A stretch of 64,000 nt of DNA from Actinomyces sp. oral taxon 897 (lineage in GTDB: Bacteria; Actinomycetota; Actinomycetes; Actinomycetales; Actinomycetaceae), in contig NZ_CP027236.1 in the NCBI RefSeq assembly GCF_002999235.1, forward strand, positions 434,001-498,000. The letters are read 5' to 3'. A program made the translations under genes and the position numbers. The notes under the pieces were generated by a model. That model searched no databases. It was not told the origin of the DNA and saw nothing but the letters and a program-made list of their open reading frames with translations. This document shows, in pieces, positions 51,164-59,641 of this stretch. How positions within the stretch are numbered: position 1 is the first letter of the stretch; each line of letters starts with the position of its first letter.

Positions 51164-51242
51164 ACGTACCTTAGCCACCGTTAACGTACCTTAGTCGCCG
51201 GGGAAGTACTCTAAAGGTACGTCCCCCATGGCTAAGGCACGT
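51164..51242. repeat. Nested inverted repeat
   Basis: Outer arms ACGTACCTTAGCC (51164-51176) and GGCTAAGGCACGT (51230-51242) pair with one mismatch. Inner arms ACGTACCTTAG (51184-51194) and CTAAAGGTACGT (51211-51222) pair with one bulge. So one 11-13 bp unit occurs twice forward and twice inverted in 79 bases. It lies just after the hydrolase gene and may be its terminator, or a small mobile-element remnant. Confidence 0.75.
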
Positions 51243-51256
51243 CCCCGGTGGGCCAA

Positions 51257-51310
51257 GGCGAGGACGGGCGGGGCGAGGACGTACGGGGCGAGGACAGGCG
51301 AAGGCGAGAA
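51257..51310 (+). repeat. 15-bp tandem repeat
   Basis: GGCGAGGAC recurs at 51257, 51272 and 51287 (period 15), with a degenerate fourth unit at 51303. It fills the space between the nested palindrome and the next start codon. Confidence 0.7.
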
Positions 51311-51351
51311 GCGAGGGCGGGCGTGGGCGGCGAAACGGTAGGGTCCTGACC

Positions 51352-51750
51352 ATGGTGACCACCTCCGACGCCCCGACGGACGCCCCCGGCGCGACGGCCC
51401 CACAGGACCTGGTCCTGACCACGGGGGAGCGCTACCCGGTGGGGGAGCGGCTGCACACCCTCACGCCCCGCCTGGCCCGGGCCGCCGCCGACGCCCGGCA
51501 GGTCCTGGTGGACGTGGCCGCGCACCGCGAGACCATCACCTACGGCGAGCTCAGCGAGGAGATCGGGGGAGCGGTCCTGCCCCGTCACATGGGGCCGCTG
51601 CTGCACATGCTCGACCACGACTGCGCCGCCCGCGGGGAGCCCGCCCTGGCCGCCCTGGTGGTGAGCGCCGCCAGCGGCGAGGTGGGGACCGCCTCCACCA
51701 CCTGGGCCCCGCCCGAGCGCCTGGCCTGCTGGGAGTACTGGGCCCCGTGA
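51352..51750 (+). CDS. Small conserved protein of unknown function
   Basis: 132 residues, no signal peptide or membrane segment. After 35 variable residues the core reads LARAAADARQVLVDVAAHRETITYGELSEEIGGAVLPRHMGPLLHMLDHDCAARGEPALAALVVSAASGEVG. The ITYGEL...IG...MGPLL...RGEPALAALVV pattern recurs in short proteins found alone or near nucleases in many bacteria; I do not recall a named function. The N-terminal helix plus TYGEL turn resembles a winged-helix. ATG start; no strong ribosome-binding site. Confidence 0.65.
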   Translation: MVTTSDAPTDAPGATAPQDLVLTTGERYPVGERLHTLTPRLARAAADARQVLVDVAAHRETITYGELSEEIGGAVLPRHMGPLLHMLDHDCAARGEPALAALVVSAASGEVGTASTTWAPPERLACWEYWAP

Positions 51751-51958
51751 GCCGCCGGCATGCCGCCTGTGACACGGGCCGCCCCGGCGCCGCTGCGGTG
51801 GCATGCCCTGTGTGCTCAGACGGTCCCGCAGGACCTGACACCACCAACAGGGGGCTGACGGCAGGGGACGTGTCACAGTGCCGCTGTGCGCCGACCAACC
51901 ACGGATCACGGTATGGTAACACCCGTTGATGACCTCTACCTTTTGGGAACAAGGAGCC

Positions 51959-54253
51959 ATGCTGGGAATACGACCCGTGTCTCGTCGTCTATGCGCCTAT
52001 CTTCTGACAGTATTTATGCTGGTCGCCGTGGGTAGCCTGGTGCCCTCGCAGGCCCTGGCCGCCCCGGCGGGGACAACCGTCTACGTCTCGGCCCAGTCCG
52101 GGTCCGACGCCGCCGACGGCAGCGCGGAGCACCCGCTACGCACCCTGGGGGCCGCGCTGTCGGCCGCCGCCCCGGGGGACACGATCGAGCTCGCCGAGGG
52201 GACCTACCGCGAGGGCGAGCTGTTCGTGGACAAGTCCGTGACGATCCGCGCCGCCCAGGGCGCCTCCCCCGTGCTCTCCGGGGCCACGGTCCCCACCTCC
52301 TGGACGCCCTCGCAGGGGGGCACCTGGTCCACCGCGACCGACATGGTGCGCTTCTGCACCGTGTGCACGGTCAACGCCAACCCCGCCGTCGAGGGGATGG
52401 CCGCGCACCCTGAGCAGGTCTTCGTCGACGGCGTCCCCCTGACCCAGGTGGCCTCCCCGGACCAGGTGACGGCCTCCAGCTTCTACGTCCAGGACCCGGA
52501 CCCGGTCACCCTCAAGGACCCCACCAACAACCGGGCCGGCTACAACGTCAAACCGCACACCGGTACCGCCTACGTCATCGGCGTGGACCCGGCGGCCCAC
52601 ACCGTCGAGGTGGTCCAGCACTCGCGTGCCATGTCCGTGGCCGCGGACGGCACCACCCTCTCGGGCCTGGTGGTGGAGAAGTACGCCCCGGTGGCGCAGT
52701 GGGACTACCCCGACCCCGAGATCGGCACCGCCTCCGGCGGCGCCATGCTGGTGACCTCCGCCAACGCGGTCCGCGTGGAGAACTCCGTCTTCCGCTACTC
52801 CTCAGGGGCCACCGCCCTGGGGATCACCAGCGCCGCCGGCGCCACGGTGACCGGAAACCGCTTCGAGCACAACGGGGCCGGCGGGTTCGGGGTCGTGGAC
52901 TCCAGCGACGTGACCGTGGAGCACAACACCTGGACGGACAACAACACCGACGGGTTCAACACCACCTCCTGCGGCGCCTACTGCACGATCGCGGACATGA
53001 AGATGACCCACTCCCAGCGCCTCCGGGTCGCCTTCAACACGGTGGACTACTCCTTCACCGGCGTCGACGTCTCCGACCCCAGCCAGGAGTCCCGGGACCA
53101 GCACGGGGCCATCTGGTTCGACGAGGGCATCATGGACTCCCAGATCGTGGGCAACAACCTGGTCAATGTGCCGGTGGGTATCTTCAACGAGGTCTCCTCC
53201 AACACCACGATCGCCTCCAACCTCGTCAACGGCGCACGCACCGGCATCCACGTCTCAGGATCCAATGACACCAAGGTGTGGAACAACACCGTCTCCCACG
53301 CCCTGACCAGCGTCATGATCCAGGAGGACTCCCGCTCCAAGGGCTGCAACGCCCGTCGGCCCGACGGCGTGTGCGTCGCGGTGGAGCCCTGGAGCACCAA
53401 CCACGGCCTGTCCTGGGACACCACCGGCACCAGCGTGGTCAACAACATCTTCTCCTCCGAGCAGACCATCCCGGCCCCCGGTGACGTGTGGCGCTACTCC
53501 GCTATGATCCAGGTCACCGGCGGTACCAACGACGACGGCTCCGGGTCGGTCTACGCCAACGAGATGGTGCGCCTGATCGACAACAACGTCTACTACCGGC
53601 CCGTGGACACCGGCCTGCCCTCCACCACGGTCCTGTGGAACTGGGGCGCGGACCTGGCCAACCAGAGCATTAACGCCTCCTCCCTGGCGGACTTCACCGC
53701 CAGCCCCCACGTCACCGCCGAGGGCAAGGAGGCCAGCGGCCTGGACCTGCACGGTGACGGCGCGGGCAACCCCCTGTTCGTCTCCGAGCCGGTCCAGACC
53801 ACGGCCTGGGGTACCGCGGACCTGCACCTCAAGGACGGCAGCCCCGCCTCGGGCACCGGACGGCCCCTGCCCCAGGACGTCGCCCAGGTCGTGGGCCTCC
53901 CGGCGGGCACGGCCGTGGACCGCGGGGTCCTGAGCAACGAGGCGTGGCAGCCTGCCGCCCAGCCGGCGCCCGCACCCCAGCCCACCCCGGAGCCCCAGGC
54001 CCAGCCCACCTCCCAGCAGCCCGCCCCGGCGCCCGTCGTCACGCCCGCGGCGGCCCAGCCCGCGGTCCTGAGCGGGCCCACGCCCACGGCTGCCGTGGCG
54101 CAGGCCCCGGTCCAGGCCCCCAAGGGCAGGACGCCGGTGTGGATCCCGGTGGTTGTCGGACTGGGCCTGGCTGCCCTGGTCGTCACCGGGTTCCTCCTGG
54201 GCAGGCCCCTGCTGGCCCGTCTGAGGGGAACCGCTCCCGGGGGCCCCGCCTAG
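51959..54253 (+). CDS. Secreted right-handed beta-helix protein with C-terminal membrane anchor
   Basis: 764 residues. It has a signal peptide (RRLCAYLLTVFMLVAVGSLVPSQALAAP), then TTVYVSAQSGSDAADGSAEHPLRTLGAAL, the usual opening of DUF1565/pectate-lyase-like folds. Repeated NxxxxN/GNxxxxNG rungs follow (TVTGNRFEHNGAGGFGV, SQIVGNNLVNVPVGIF, TTIASNLVNGARTGIHV). Cysteine pairs occur at CTVCTV, SCGAYC and CNARRPDGVC. A Pro/Ala/Gln-rich spacer of about 80 residues leads to a helix (WIPVVVGLGLAALVVTGFLLG) and a basic end. There is no LPxTG, so it is membrane-held, not sortase-linked. Probably binds or cuts a glycan. ATG with AAGGAG close upstream; an earlier in-frame ATG is less likely as it would bury the signal peptide. 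Confidence 0.85.
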   Translation: MLGIRPVSRRLCAYLLTVFMLVAVGSLVPSQALAAPAGTTVYVSAQSGSDAADGSAEHPLRTLGAALSAAAPGDTIELAEGTYREGELFVDKSVTIRAAQGASPVLSGATVPTSWTPSQGGTWSTATDMVRFCTVCTVNANPAVEGMAAHPEQVFVDGVPLTQVASPDQVTASSFYVQDPDPVTLKDPTNNRAGYNVKPHTGTAYVIGVDPAAHTVEVVQHSRAMSVAADGTTLSGLVVEKYAPVAQWDYPDPEIGTASGGAMLVTSANAVRVENSVFRYSSGATALGITSAAGATVTGNRFEHNGAGGFGVVDSSDVTVEHNTWTDNNTDGFNTTSCGAYCTIADMKMTHSQRLRVAFNTVDYSFTGVDVSDPSQESRDQHGAIWFDEGIMDSQIVGNNLVNVPVGIFNEVSSNTTIASNLVNGARTGIHVSGSNDTKVWNNTVSHALTSVMIQEDSRSKGCNARRPDGVCVAVEPWSTNHGLSWDTTGTSVVNNIFSSEQTIPAPGDVWRYSAMIQVTGGTNDDGSGSVYANEMVRLIDNNVYYRPVDTGLPSTTVLWNWGADLANQSINASSLADFTASPHVTAEGKEASGLDLHGDGAGNPLFVSEPVQTTAWGTADLHLKDGSPASGTGRPLPQDVAQVVGLPAGTAVDRGVLSNEAWQPAAQPAPAPQPTPEPQAQPTSQQPAPAPVVTPAAAQPAVLSGPTPTAAVAQAPVQAPKGRTPVWIPVVVGLGLAALVVTGFLLGRPLLARLRGTAPGGPA

Positions 54254-54566
54254 GGCGTCTCCAGCCCGCTGGCAGCCAGGCGGCCCCGGACCCCCGGGTC
54301 CTGCCCAGGGCCGCTCTGGTGGTGACCCCTGGATCCCCCCGGGCCCCGCCCAGGGCTGCCGGGCGGTAGGCGGGGCGGTGACTGCGACCCTGCGGAGTCG
54401 GCCCGTATCCTGGACGTGGGGCGGACCGCGTCTCCCTGGCGGTCCGGGCACCGGACGCTCCCCGTATCCTGGCTGCGCCGGGCGGACACGGGGCTGCGGC
54501 ACCGCGGGCCCCGGGCGGGAGTAGGCTTGCCGGGTACGGTCCCCGTGCCCAGGAAGGTGTTAGGAC
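54254..54566. other. Intergenic region upstream of the aldehyde dehydrogenase
   Basis: No gene seen. The 12-base sequence CCCGTATCCTGG occurs at 54402 and 54461. Each contains TATCCT, which could serve as a -10 element; no matching -35 is obvious. The aldehyde dehydrogenase ATG follows AGGAAGGTGTTAGGAC. Confidence 0.5.
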
Positions 54567-56189
54567 ATGACCTCCTCCCAGGCCCTTGGCGCCCCGCCCC
54601 TGAGTGCCCCTGACCAGGTCGACGACGTGGCGGGTCGTATCGACGCCCGGGGCCGGGCCGCCCTGGCCCGCTTGGGCGTGACCCTCCGGCCCCCGCGCTC
54701 CCCGGGCCTCGAGGCCTCCTCCGTGCTGACCGGGACCAGGGTGGGGACCCTGCCGCGTACCCGTCCCGAGGCCCTGGCCGCCCTGGCGGACCGGGCGCGC
54801 GCCGCCCAGCAGCGCTGGGAGACGGTCAGCGTGCGGGACCGGGGCCGGGTGCTCCTGGCCTTCCACGACCTGCTCTGGCAGGAGCGGCAGGCCCTGCTCG
54901 ACCTCGTCCAGTGGGAGTGCGGCAAGGCCCGGGCCCACGCCTTCGAGGAGCTGGCCGACACGGCCATGAACGCCCGCTACTACGCGGCGACGGCGCACCG
55001 CCACCTGGCCCGGTGCCGCCGCCGCGGTGCCGTGGCGGGCCTGACCCGGGTCACCGTCGGCTACCAGCCCAAGGGCCTGGTGGGCGTGATCTCCCCTTGG
55101 AACTACCCCCTGACCCTGGCGGCCTCGGACGCCCTGGCCGCCCTGGTCGCGGGCAACGCGGTCATGCTCAAGCCCGACAGCCTCACCCCCCTGACCGCCC
55201 TGGCCGTGCGCTCCCTGCTGAGGCGTGCGGGCCTGCCCGAGGGGCTCCTGACCGTGGTCCTGGGGCCGGGGGCCGAGCTCGGGACGCCCCTGGTCAAGGC
55301 CTGTGACGCGGTCATGTTCACCGGCTCGTCGGCCACCGGCGCGACGGTGGCGGTCCAGGGCGCGGCCCGCCTGGTGAGCGTGTCGGCCGAGCTCGGCGGC
55401 AAGAACCCGCTCATTGTGCGCGCCGACGCGCCCCTGCGCCGGACGGTGCGCGGCGCGCTCAGGGCCTGCTTCTCCAACTCCGGGCAGCTATGCGTCTCCA
55501 TTGAGCGCGTCTACGTCCACGAGGCCGTCTGGGACCGGTTCGTGCCCGCCTTCGTGTCGGCCGCCCGCACCCTGCGGGTGGGGGCCGACATGGAGTGGTC
55601 CACCGGCATGGGCCCGCTGATCAGCCCCGCCCACCTGGAGCGGGTCCACGCCCACGTGGAGGACGCCGTCGCCCGGGGGGCCACTGTCCTGACCGGCGGG
55701 CACCCCCTGCCCGGTACCCACCCCACCGCCTACGCACCCACCGTCCTGACCGGGGTGGGGCCCGGCATGAGGGTCTACCGGGAGGAGACCTTCGGTCCCG
55801 TCGTCGCCCTGTACCCGGTGGCGGACGACGCCGCCGCCCTGGCCGCCGCCAACGACAGCCCCTACGGCCTCAACGCCTCGGTGTGGACCCGGGACACCGC
55901 CGCTGGCCGGGCGCTGGCACGTCGCCTGCGCTGCGGCACCGTCAACGTCAACGAGGGCTACGCCGCCACCTGGGGCTCGACCGACGCGCCCATGGGCGGC
56001 ATGGGGGCCTCCGGTCTGGGACGGCGTCACGGGCCGGAGGGGATCCGCAAGTACACCGAGGTCCAGGCCGTCGCCGTGCAGCACGGGCTGGGCCTGCACG
56101 CGCCCCCGGGCGTGGGGGAGCGGGCCTGGGCGGGGGCGCTGGCCACCTACCTGCGCGGCCTGCGGCACCTGACCTGCCCGCTGCGCTGA
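54567..56189 (+). CDS. NAD(P)-dependent aldehyde dehydrogenase (succinate-semialdehyde type)
   Basis: 540 residues. Cofactor and substrate motifs: VGVISPWNYPLTL, GNAVMLKPDSLTPLTAL, FTGSSATGATVA, the general base Glu275 in SAELGGKNP and the catalytic Cys309 in NSGQLCVSIERV. EETFGPVVALYPV is the conserved late segment. The YQPKGLVGVISPWNYP start and S-x-x-NEG near the end resemble the succinate-semialdehyde dehydrogenase group of actinobacteria, whose real substrates vary. A short-chain dehydrogenase follows in the same direction, so the two may oxidise an alcohol to an acid in sequence. Confidence 0.88.
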   Translation: MTSSQALGAPPLSAPDQVDDVAGRIDARGRAALARLGVTLRPPRSPGLEASSVLTGTRVGTLPRTRPEALAALADRARAAQQRWETVSVRDRGRVLLAFHDLLWQERQALLDLVQWECGKARAHAFEELADTAMNARYYAATAHRHLARCRRRGAVAGLTRVTVGYQPKGLVGVISPWNYPLTLAASDALAALVAGNAVMLKPDSLTPLTALAVRSLLRRAGLPEGLLTVVLGPGAELGTPLVKACDAVMFTGSSATGATVAVQGAARLVSVSAELGGKNPLIVRADAPLRRTVRGALRACFSNSGQLCVSIERVYVHEAVWDRFVPAFVSAARTLRVGADMEWSTGMGPLISPAHLERVHAHVEDAVARGATVLTGGHPLPGTHPTAYAPTVLTGVGPGMRVYREETFGPVVALYPVADDAAALAAANDSPYGLNASVWTRDTAAGRALARRLRCGTVNVNEGYAATWGSTDAPMGGMGASGLGRRHGPEGIRKYTEVQAVAVQHGLGLHAPPGVGERAWAGALATYLRGLRHLTCPLR

Positions 56190-56316
56190 CGCCCCTGCCT
56201 ACTGCGCTGACGGCCCTGACCGATGCGGTGACACAGGACCGGCAGCACGGACATTCTGGCGAGTGCTGGCACCCCTGCCCGCTGCGCCGCCACCCGCCGA
56301 CACTAAGGACCCTGAC

Positions 56317-57186
56317 ATGAGAAGTACAGCGCGGACCCCTCGTCCCCTGTCTCCCGCCCGTTCGCGTCGCACCCCCGTGCGGGGCGCCGTCGTCCTGGTC
56401 ACCGGGGCGGCCTCCGGGATCGGCGCCCTCGTGGCCGTCCAGGCTGCCCACCGGGGCGCCCGGGCCGTGGTCCTCTGGGACCTGGACCTGCCCGCCGCCC
56501 AGGACGTGGCCACCCGGGTCCAGGCGGCCGGGGCCACCTGCCTGGCCCAGCGGGTGGACCTGCGCGACGCCCAGGAGGTGGAGGCCGCCGGGCGGGTGGT
56601 CCTGGAGCGCCTGGGAAGGGTGGACGTACTGGTCAACTCCGCGGGGGTGGTCACCGGCAGGCGCTTCGAGGACCTCTCCGAGGAGGACGTGGCGCGCACC
56701 TTCGACGTCAACGTCCTGGCCCTGTACCGGGTGGTGCGCTGCTTCCTGCCCGGTATGCGCACCCGGGACCGGGGCTGCGTGGTGACTATCGCCTCCGCCG
56801 CCGGGCTGGTGGGGGTGGCCCGGCAGACCGACTACTCGGCCTCCAAGTTCGCCGCCGTCGGCTTTATGGAGTCGCTGCGCAGTGAGCTGCGCCGCTCCGG
56901 CTCCCACGTGCGCACCCTGGTGGTCGCGCCGTACTACGTCTCCACCGGCATGTTCGCCGGCGTGCGCACCCGCGTCCCCCTCCTCCTGCCCGTCCTGGAG
57001 CCGGGGCGTGTGGCCAGCCAGGTCCTGGACTCCGTCGAGCGCGGGGACGCCCGGCGGATCCTGCCGTGGTTCGCCAACGCGGTCCTGCTGGTCAAGGCCC
57101 TGCCGGTACCGGTGGCCGACGCGGTCACGGACCTGTTCGGCATCTCGACCACCATGGACACCTTCACAGGTCGCTCCGGGCACTGA
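56317..57186 (+). CDS. Short-chain dehydrogenase/reductase (SDR16C-like)
   Basis: 289 residues. Rossmann motifs: VVLVTGAASGIGALVA (about 25-40), LVNSAGVVTG, and the active site with Ser in TIASAAGLVG and Tyr-x-x-x-Lys in YSASKFA. The C-terminal helices (PWFANAVLLVKALPVPVADAV) form a hydrophobic stretch as in the SDR16C (retinol/long-chain alcohol dehydrogenase-like) group. The start is the ATG after AAGGA. It likely uses NAD(P) with a lipid-like alcohol or ketone, and follows the aldehyde dehydrogenase. Confidence 0.85.
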   Translation: MRSTARTPRPLSPARSRRTPVRGAVVLVTGAASGIGALVAVQAAHRGARAVVLWDLDLPAAQDVATRVQAAGATCLAQRVDLRDAQEVEAAGRVVLERLGRVDVLVNSAGVVTGRRFEDLSEEDVARTFDVNVLALYRVVRCFLPGMRTRDRGCVVTIASAAGLVGVARQTDYSASKFAAVGFMESLRSELRRSGSHVRTLVVAPYYVSTGMFAGVRTRVPLLLPVLEPGRVASQVLDSVERGDARRILPWFANAVLLVKALPVPVADAVTDLFGISTTMDTFTGRSGH

Positions 57187-57575
57187 GCCAGTCGCCCCGG
57201 GCACTGAACCGGCCGCCCCGGTACTTAGGGCCGCAGGGGCGGGGACTGGGGGCCCGCTGGCACGAATCGGCTGGCGCTAATCACACCGGGACCACGGGGC
57301 CGGGGCCCGGGCACCGGGTAGGGCCATGGGCGTGCCTGCGCCCGCTGAGGCCCGGGGAAGGGCACAATACAGCCAGGATGGTGGCCCGCGTACCGTCGCT
57401 GCGCCACCCCTCCTGCCGGTGCGCGCCAAAGCCGCCTGCACCCGCCCAGGCGGTTCCTGAGCGCGGCCCACCTGGTACCGGTGGGACGTCCTTGTCCAAG
57501 TGTCGGAGTCCGGGACGACGTCGTCTGCCCGGAGGCGCGGTCGCCAGGCCCGTGGTGACTGAAGAGGGAGCGAGT
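57187..57575. other. Intergenic region before the 656-residue orphan gene
   Basis: No credible gene. The frame of the next gene stays open through here but translates to Gly/Pro/Arg-rich sequence. No strong hairpin-plus-T-run or repeat; CTTGTCCAAGTG near 57492 is a slightly AT-richer spot where a promoter could lie. Confidence 0.45.
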
Positions 57576-59546
57576 ATGCTGGGGTACCGAAGCACCTTCA
57601 CCGTGGCCGATCCCCGTGACTCGGTCGTGGACCGGGTCCGGGGGATTATGGTGCGCTGGTCGGAGGCGAAGCACGGGGAGGTGCTGGGACCGCACGGGCT
57701 CGACGACCTCGTCCCCGGCAGCCGGGTGTCCCCGGCGCCCTCGCTGGAGTTCTTCCTGGTCGACACCACGGAGGAGTCGGGGGACCGGATCATGGGGTTC
57801 GTCTGCGTCGAGAGCAACGGGCGTGACGCCTGGACGAGCCAGGTCATGGTGGCCGGCCCGGAGGAGGGCGGGCGTACCGTGATCGCGGTGGACATCGACG
57901 CCCAGTCCGCCTCGACGGAGCCGTCCCGCCCCACCACCATGGGCGTACCCCGTTTCGTGCGCAATATGCTGGAGGAGTTCGACTGCGACGACAACGGGAT
58001 CACCCTGTCCAACGACCCGCGCGTGCTCCACGCCGAGGACGTGGACACCCTCATTAAGGAGCTCGGGGAGGACGACCACCACGGGCTCGTGCTCGTGGCG
58101 GGGACGCCCGAGGACTTCCCGGTGGACAGGTGGAAGAGCCTCATTGACAGCAAGGTCACCTGCGGGACGGCCGGGCAGAGCGCCGTCTACGTCCTGGACG
58201 CCAAGGCCACCGAGGCCTTCAATGCCAAGGTGTCCCCCCGCCACGAGGTCCTCCCGGGCGGGCTGCGTACCTTCCTGCCCGGTGCGCACCTGAACGAGCC
58301 GCAGGACGGGATCCGCCACAGGTTCCTGGTGCCGGGCTCGATCGCCGACGACGTCGCCTGCCAACGGGCCGCGCGCGCGATCGAGCGGCGCGCACGGAAC
58401 TTCACCAACGAGCGGGCCCAGGACCGGCAGGTACGTCGCTACCGGCAGGTCCTGGACCGGCACCTGGACGACATCGTCTTCGCCCAGAGCGCCGAGAAGG
58501 AGCGACGTCGCCTGGCCGTGCAGCCCTCGCTGCTGCCCAATGAGGCCTACACGGCCATTGAGCAGCAGATCCCCACGACGCTCACGGCCGACGCGCTGAC
58601 GGCGCAGGCAGACCAGGTCACGCCGGTGCCCCGGGCGGACGCGACCATGATCGAGGCGCTGCGCGTCGAGCTGGCCCAGGTCCGCTCGGAGGCGGAGAGC
58701 CTACGCAACGAGGCCGGTGAGCACCAGCGCGCGCTCCTGGCCGCCGAGACCACGAACGACGAGATACGCCAGCGCCTGGCCTCCTCCGCCAACGAGGTCG
58801 AGCGGCTCAACGAGCAGATCGAGGCGGTGATCGACGAGCGTGACCTGCTTAAGAAGGCCCACGAGGACCTTGAGCTCGAGCTCGCCATCGCCATTGAGGA
58901 GACGGACAAGTCCGTCCCCCGTATGGTGCGGGCACAGCGTGAGATACTGCGCCTGCGTCGGCTCCTTGAGGACAACGGCCTGAGCGCGGAGGCCTGGAAC
59001 GAGGATCCCGAGTCGGTGGGGCCGGAGCGCCCCTCGAGCTGGAACGAGCTGGCGGTGCGGGCCTCCAGCGGGCACCTGGAGGGGCTGCCGGGGGTCACCT
59101 TCACGTGCGACTGGGACATTGTGGCCGACCTCGACGACCACTCCGACGTCCTGTGGCTGACCAAGACCTGGCAGATCCTCCAGGTGCTGAGCGACTACGC
59201 GCGCGCCCGGGCCGACTCCGAATGCGGGGTCAAGAACCTCCACACCTACCTCCAGGAGACCCCGCCCGGTTACCTGCCCCTGCCCGCGAGCAAGTACAAA
59301 CCACGAGAGTCCGACACCGTGACCAACCGGCCCGAGCTGGCCAAGGAACGCATGTTCCCCGTGCCCGTTACGGTCCCCGGCCGTGACCGCAACGGGTGCG
59401 TGTTCATGCAGGCGCACTTCGTGATCGCCCAGAGCAGCATGGTGTCCCCGCGCCTCTACCTCTACGACGCCACGAGGGTCAGGGGCTGCGGTGACGTCAT
59501 TGTCGGCTATATCGGCCCGCACCTGAGGAACGCCCACACCAACTGA
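57576..59546 (+). CDS. Large coiled-coil protein of unknown function
   Basis: 656 residues, cytosolic. Part 1 (1 to about 290) is mixed alpha/beta: MLGYRSTFTVADPRDSVVDRV, TVIAVDIDAQ, GLVLVAGTPEDFPVDRW, VYVLDAKATEAFN. Part 2 is a coiled coil (about 355-465) with heptads such as VERLNEQIEAVIDERDLL. Part 3 (about 485-656) ends in a compact basic region, MQAHFVIAQ, PRLYLYDAT, VIVGYIGPHLRNAHTN, with His614, Arg626 and His649 at positions that would suit a small RelE-like nuclease fold. This is inference. A single-gene, coiled-coil, modular layout is common among defence proteins. ATG with GAGGGAGCGAG. No partner gene adjoins. No known family recognised. Confidence 0.6.
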   Translation: MLGYRSTFTVADPRDSVVDRVRGIMVRWSEAKHGEVLGPHGLDDLVPGSRVSPAPSLEFFLVDTTEESGDRIMGFVCVESNGRDAWTSQVMVAGPEEGGRTVIAVDIDAQSASTEPSRPTTMGVPRFVRNMLEEFDCDDNGITLSNDPRVLHAEDVDTLIKELGEDDHHGLVLVAGTPEDFPVDRWKSLIDSKVTCGTAGQSAVYVLDAKATEAFNAKVSPRHEVLPGGLRTFLPGAHLNEPQDGIRHRFLVPGSIADDVACQRAARAIERRARNFTNERAQDRQVRRYRQVLDRHLDDIVFAQSAEKERRRLAVQPSLLPNEAYTAIEQQIPTTLTADALTAQADQVTPVPRADATMIEALRVELAQVRSEAESLRNEAGEHQRALLAAETTNDEIRQRLASSANEVERLNEQIEAVIDERDLLKKAHEDLELELAIAIEETDKSVPRMVRAQREILRLRRLLEDNGLSAEAWNEDPESVGPERPSSWNELAVRASSGHLEGLPGVTFTCDWDIVADLDDHSDVLWLTKTWQILQVLSDYARARADSECGVKNLHTYLQETPPGYLPLPASKYKPRESDTVTNRPELAKERMFPVPVTVPGRDRNGCVFMQAHFVIAQSSMVSPRLYLYDATRVRGCGDVIVGYIGPHLRNAHTN

Positions 59547-59641
59547 GGCGGGGGCGCCTCGTGTACGCCCACAGGGGCGCCCGCACCAACTGGTGCGGGG
59601 TGCGGGGGCGGCCAGCGGGCCCGGGCCGGTAGGCTCCTGCC

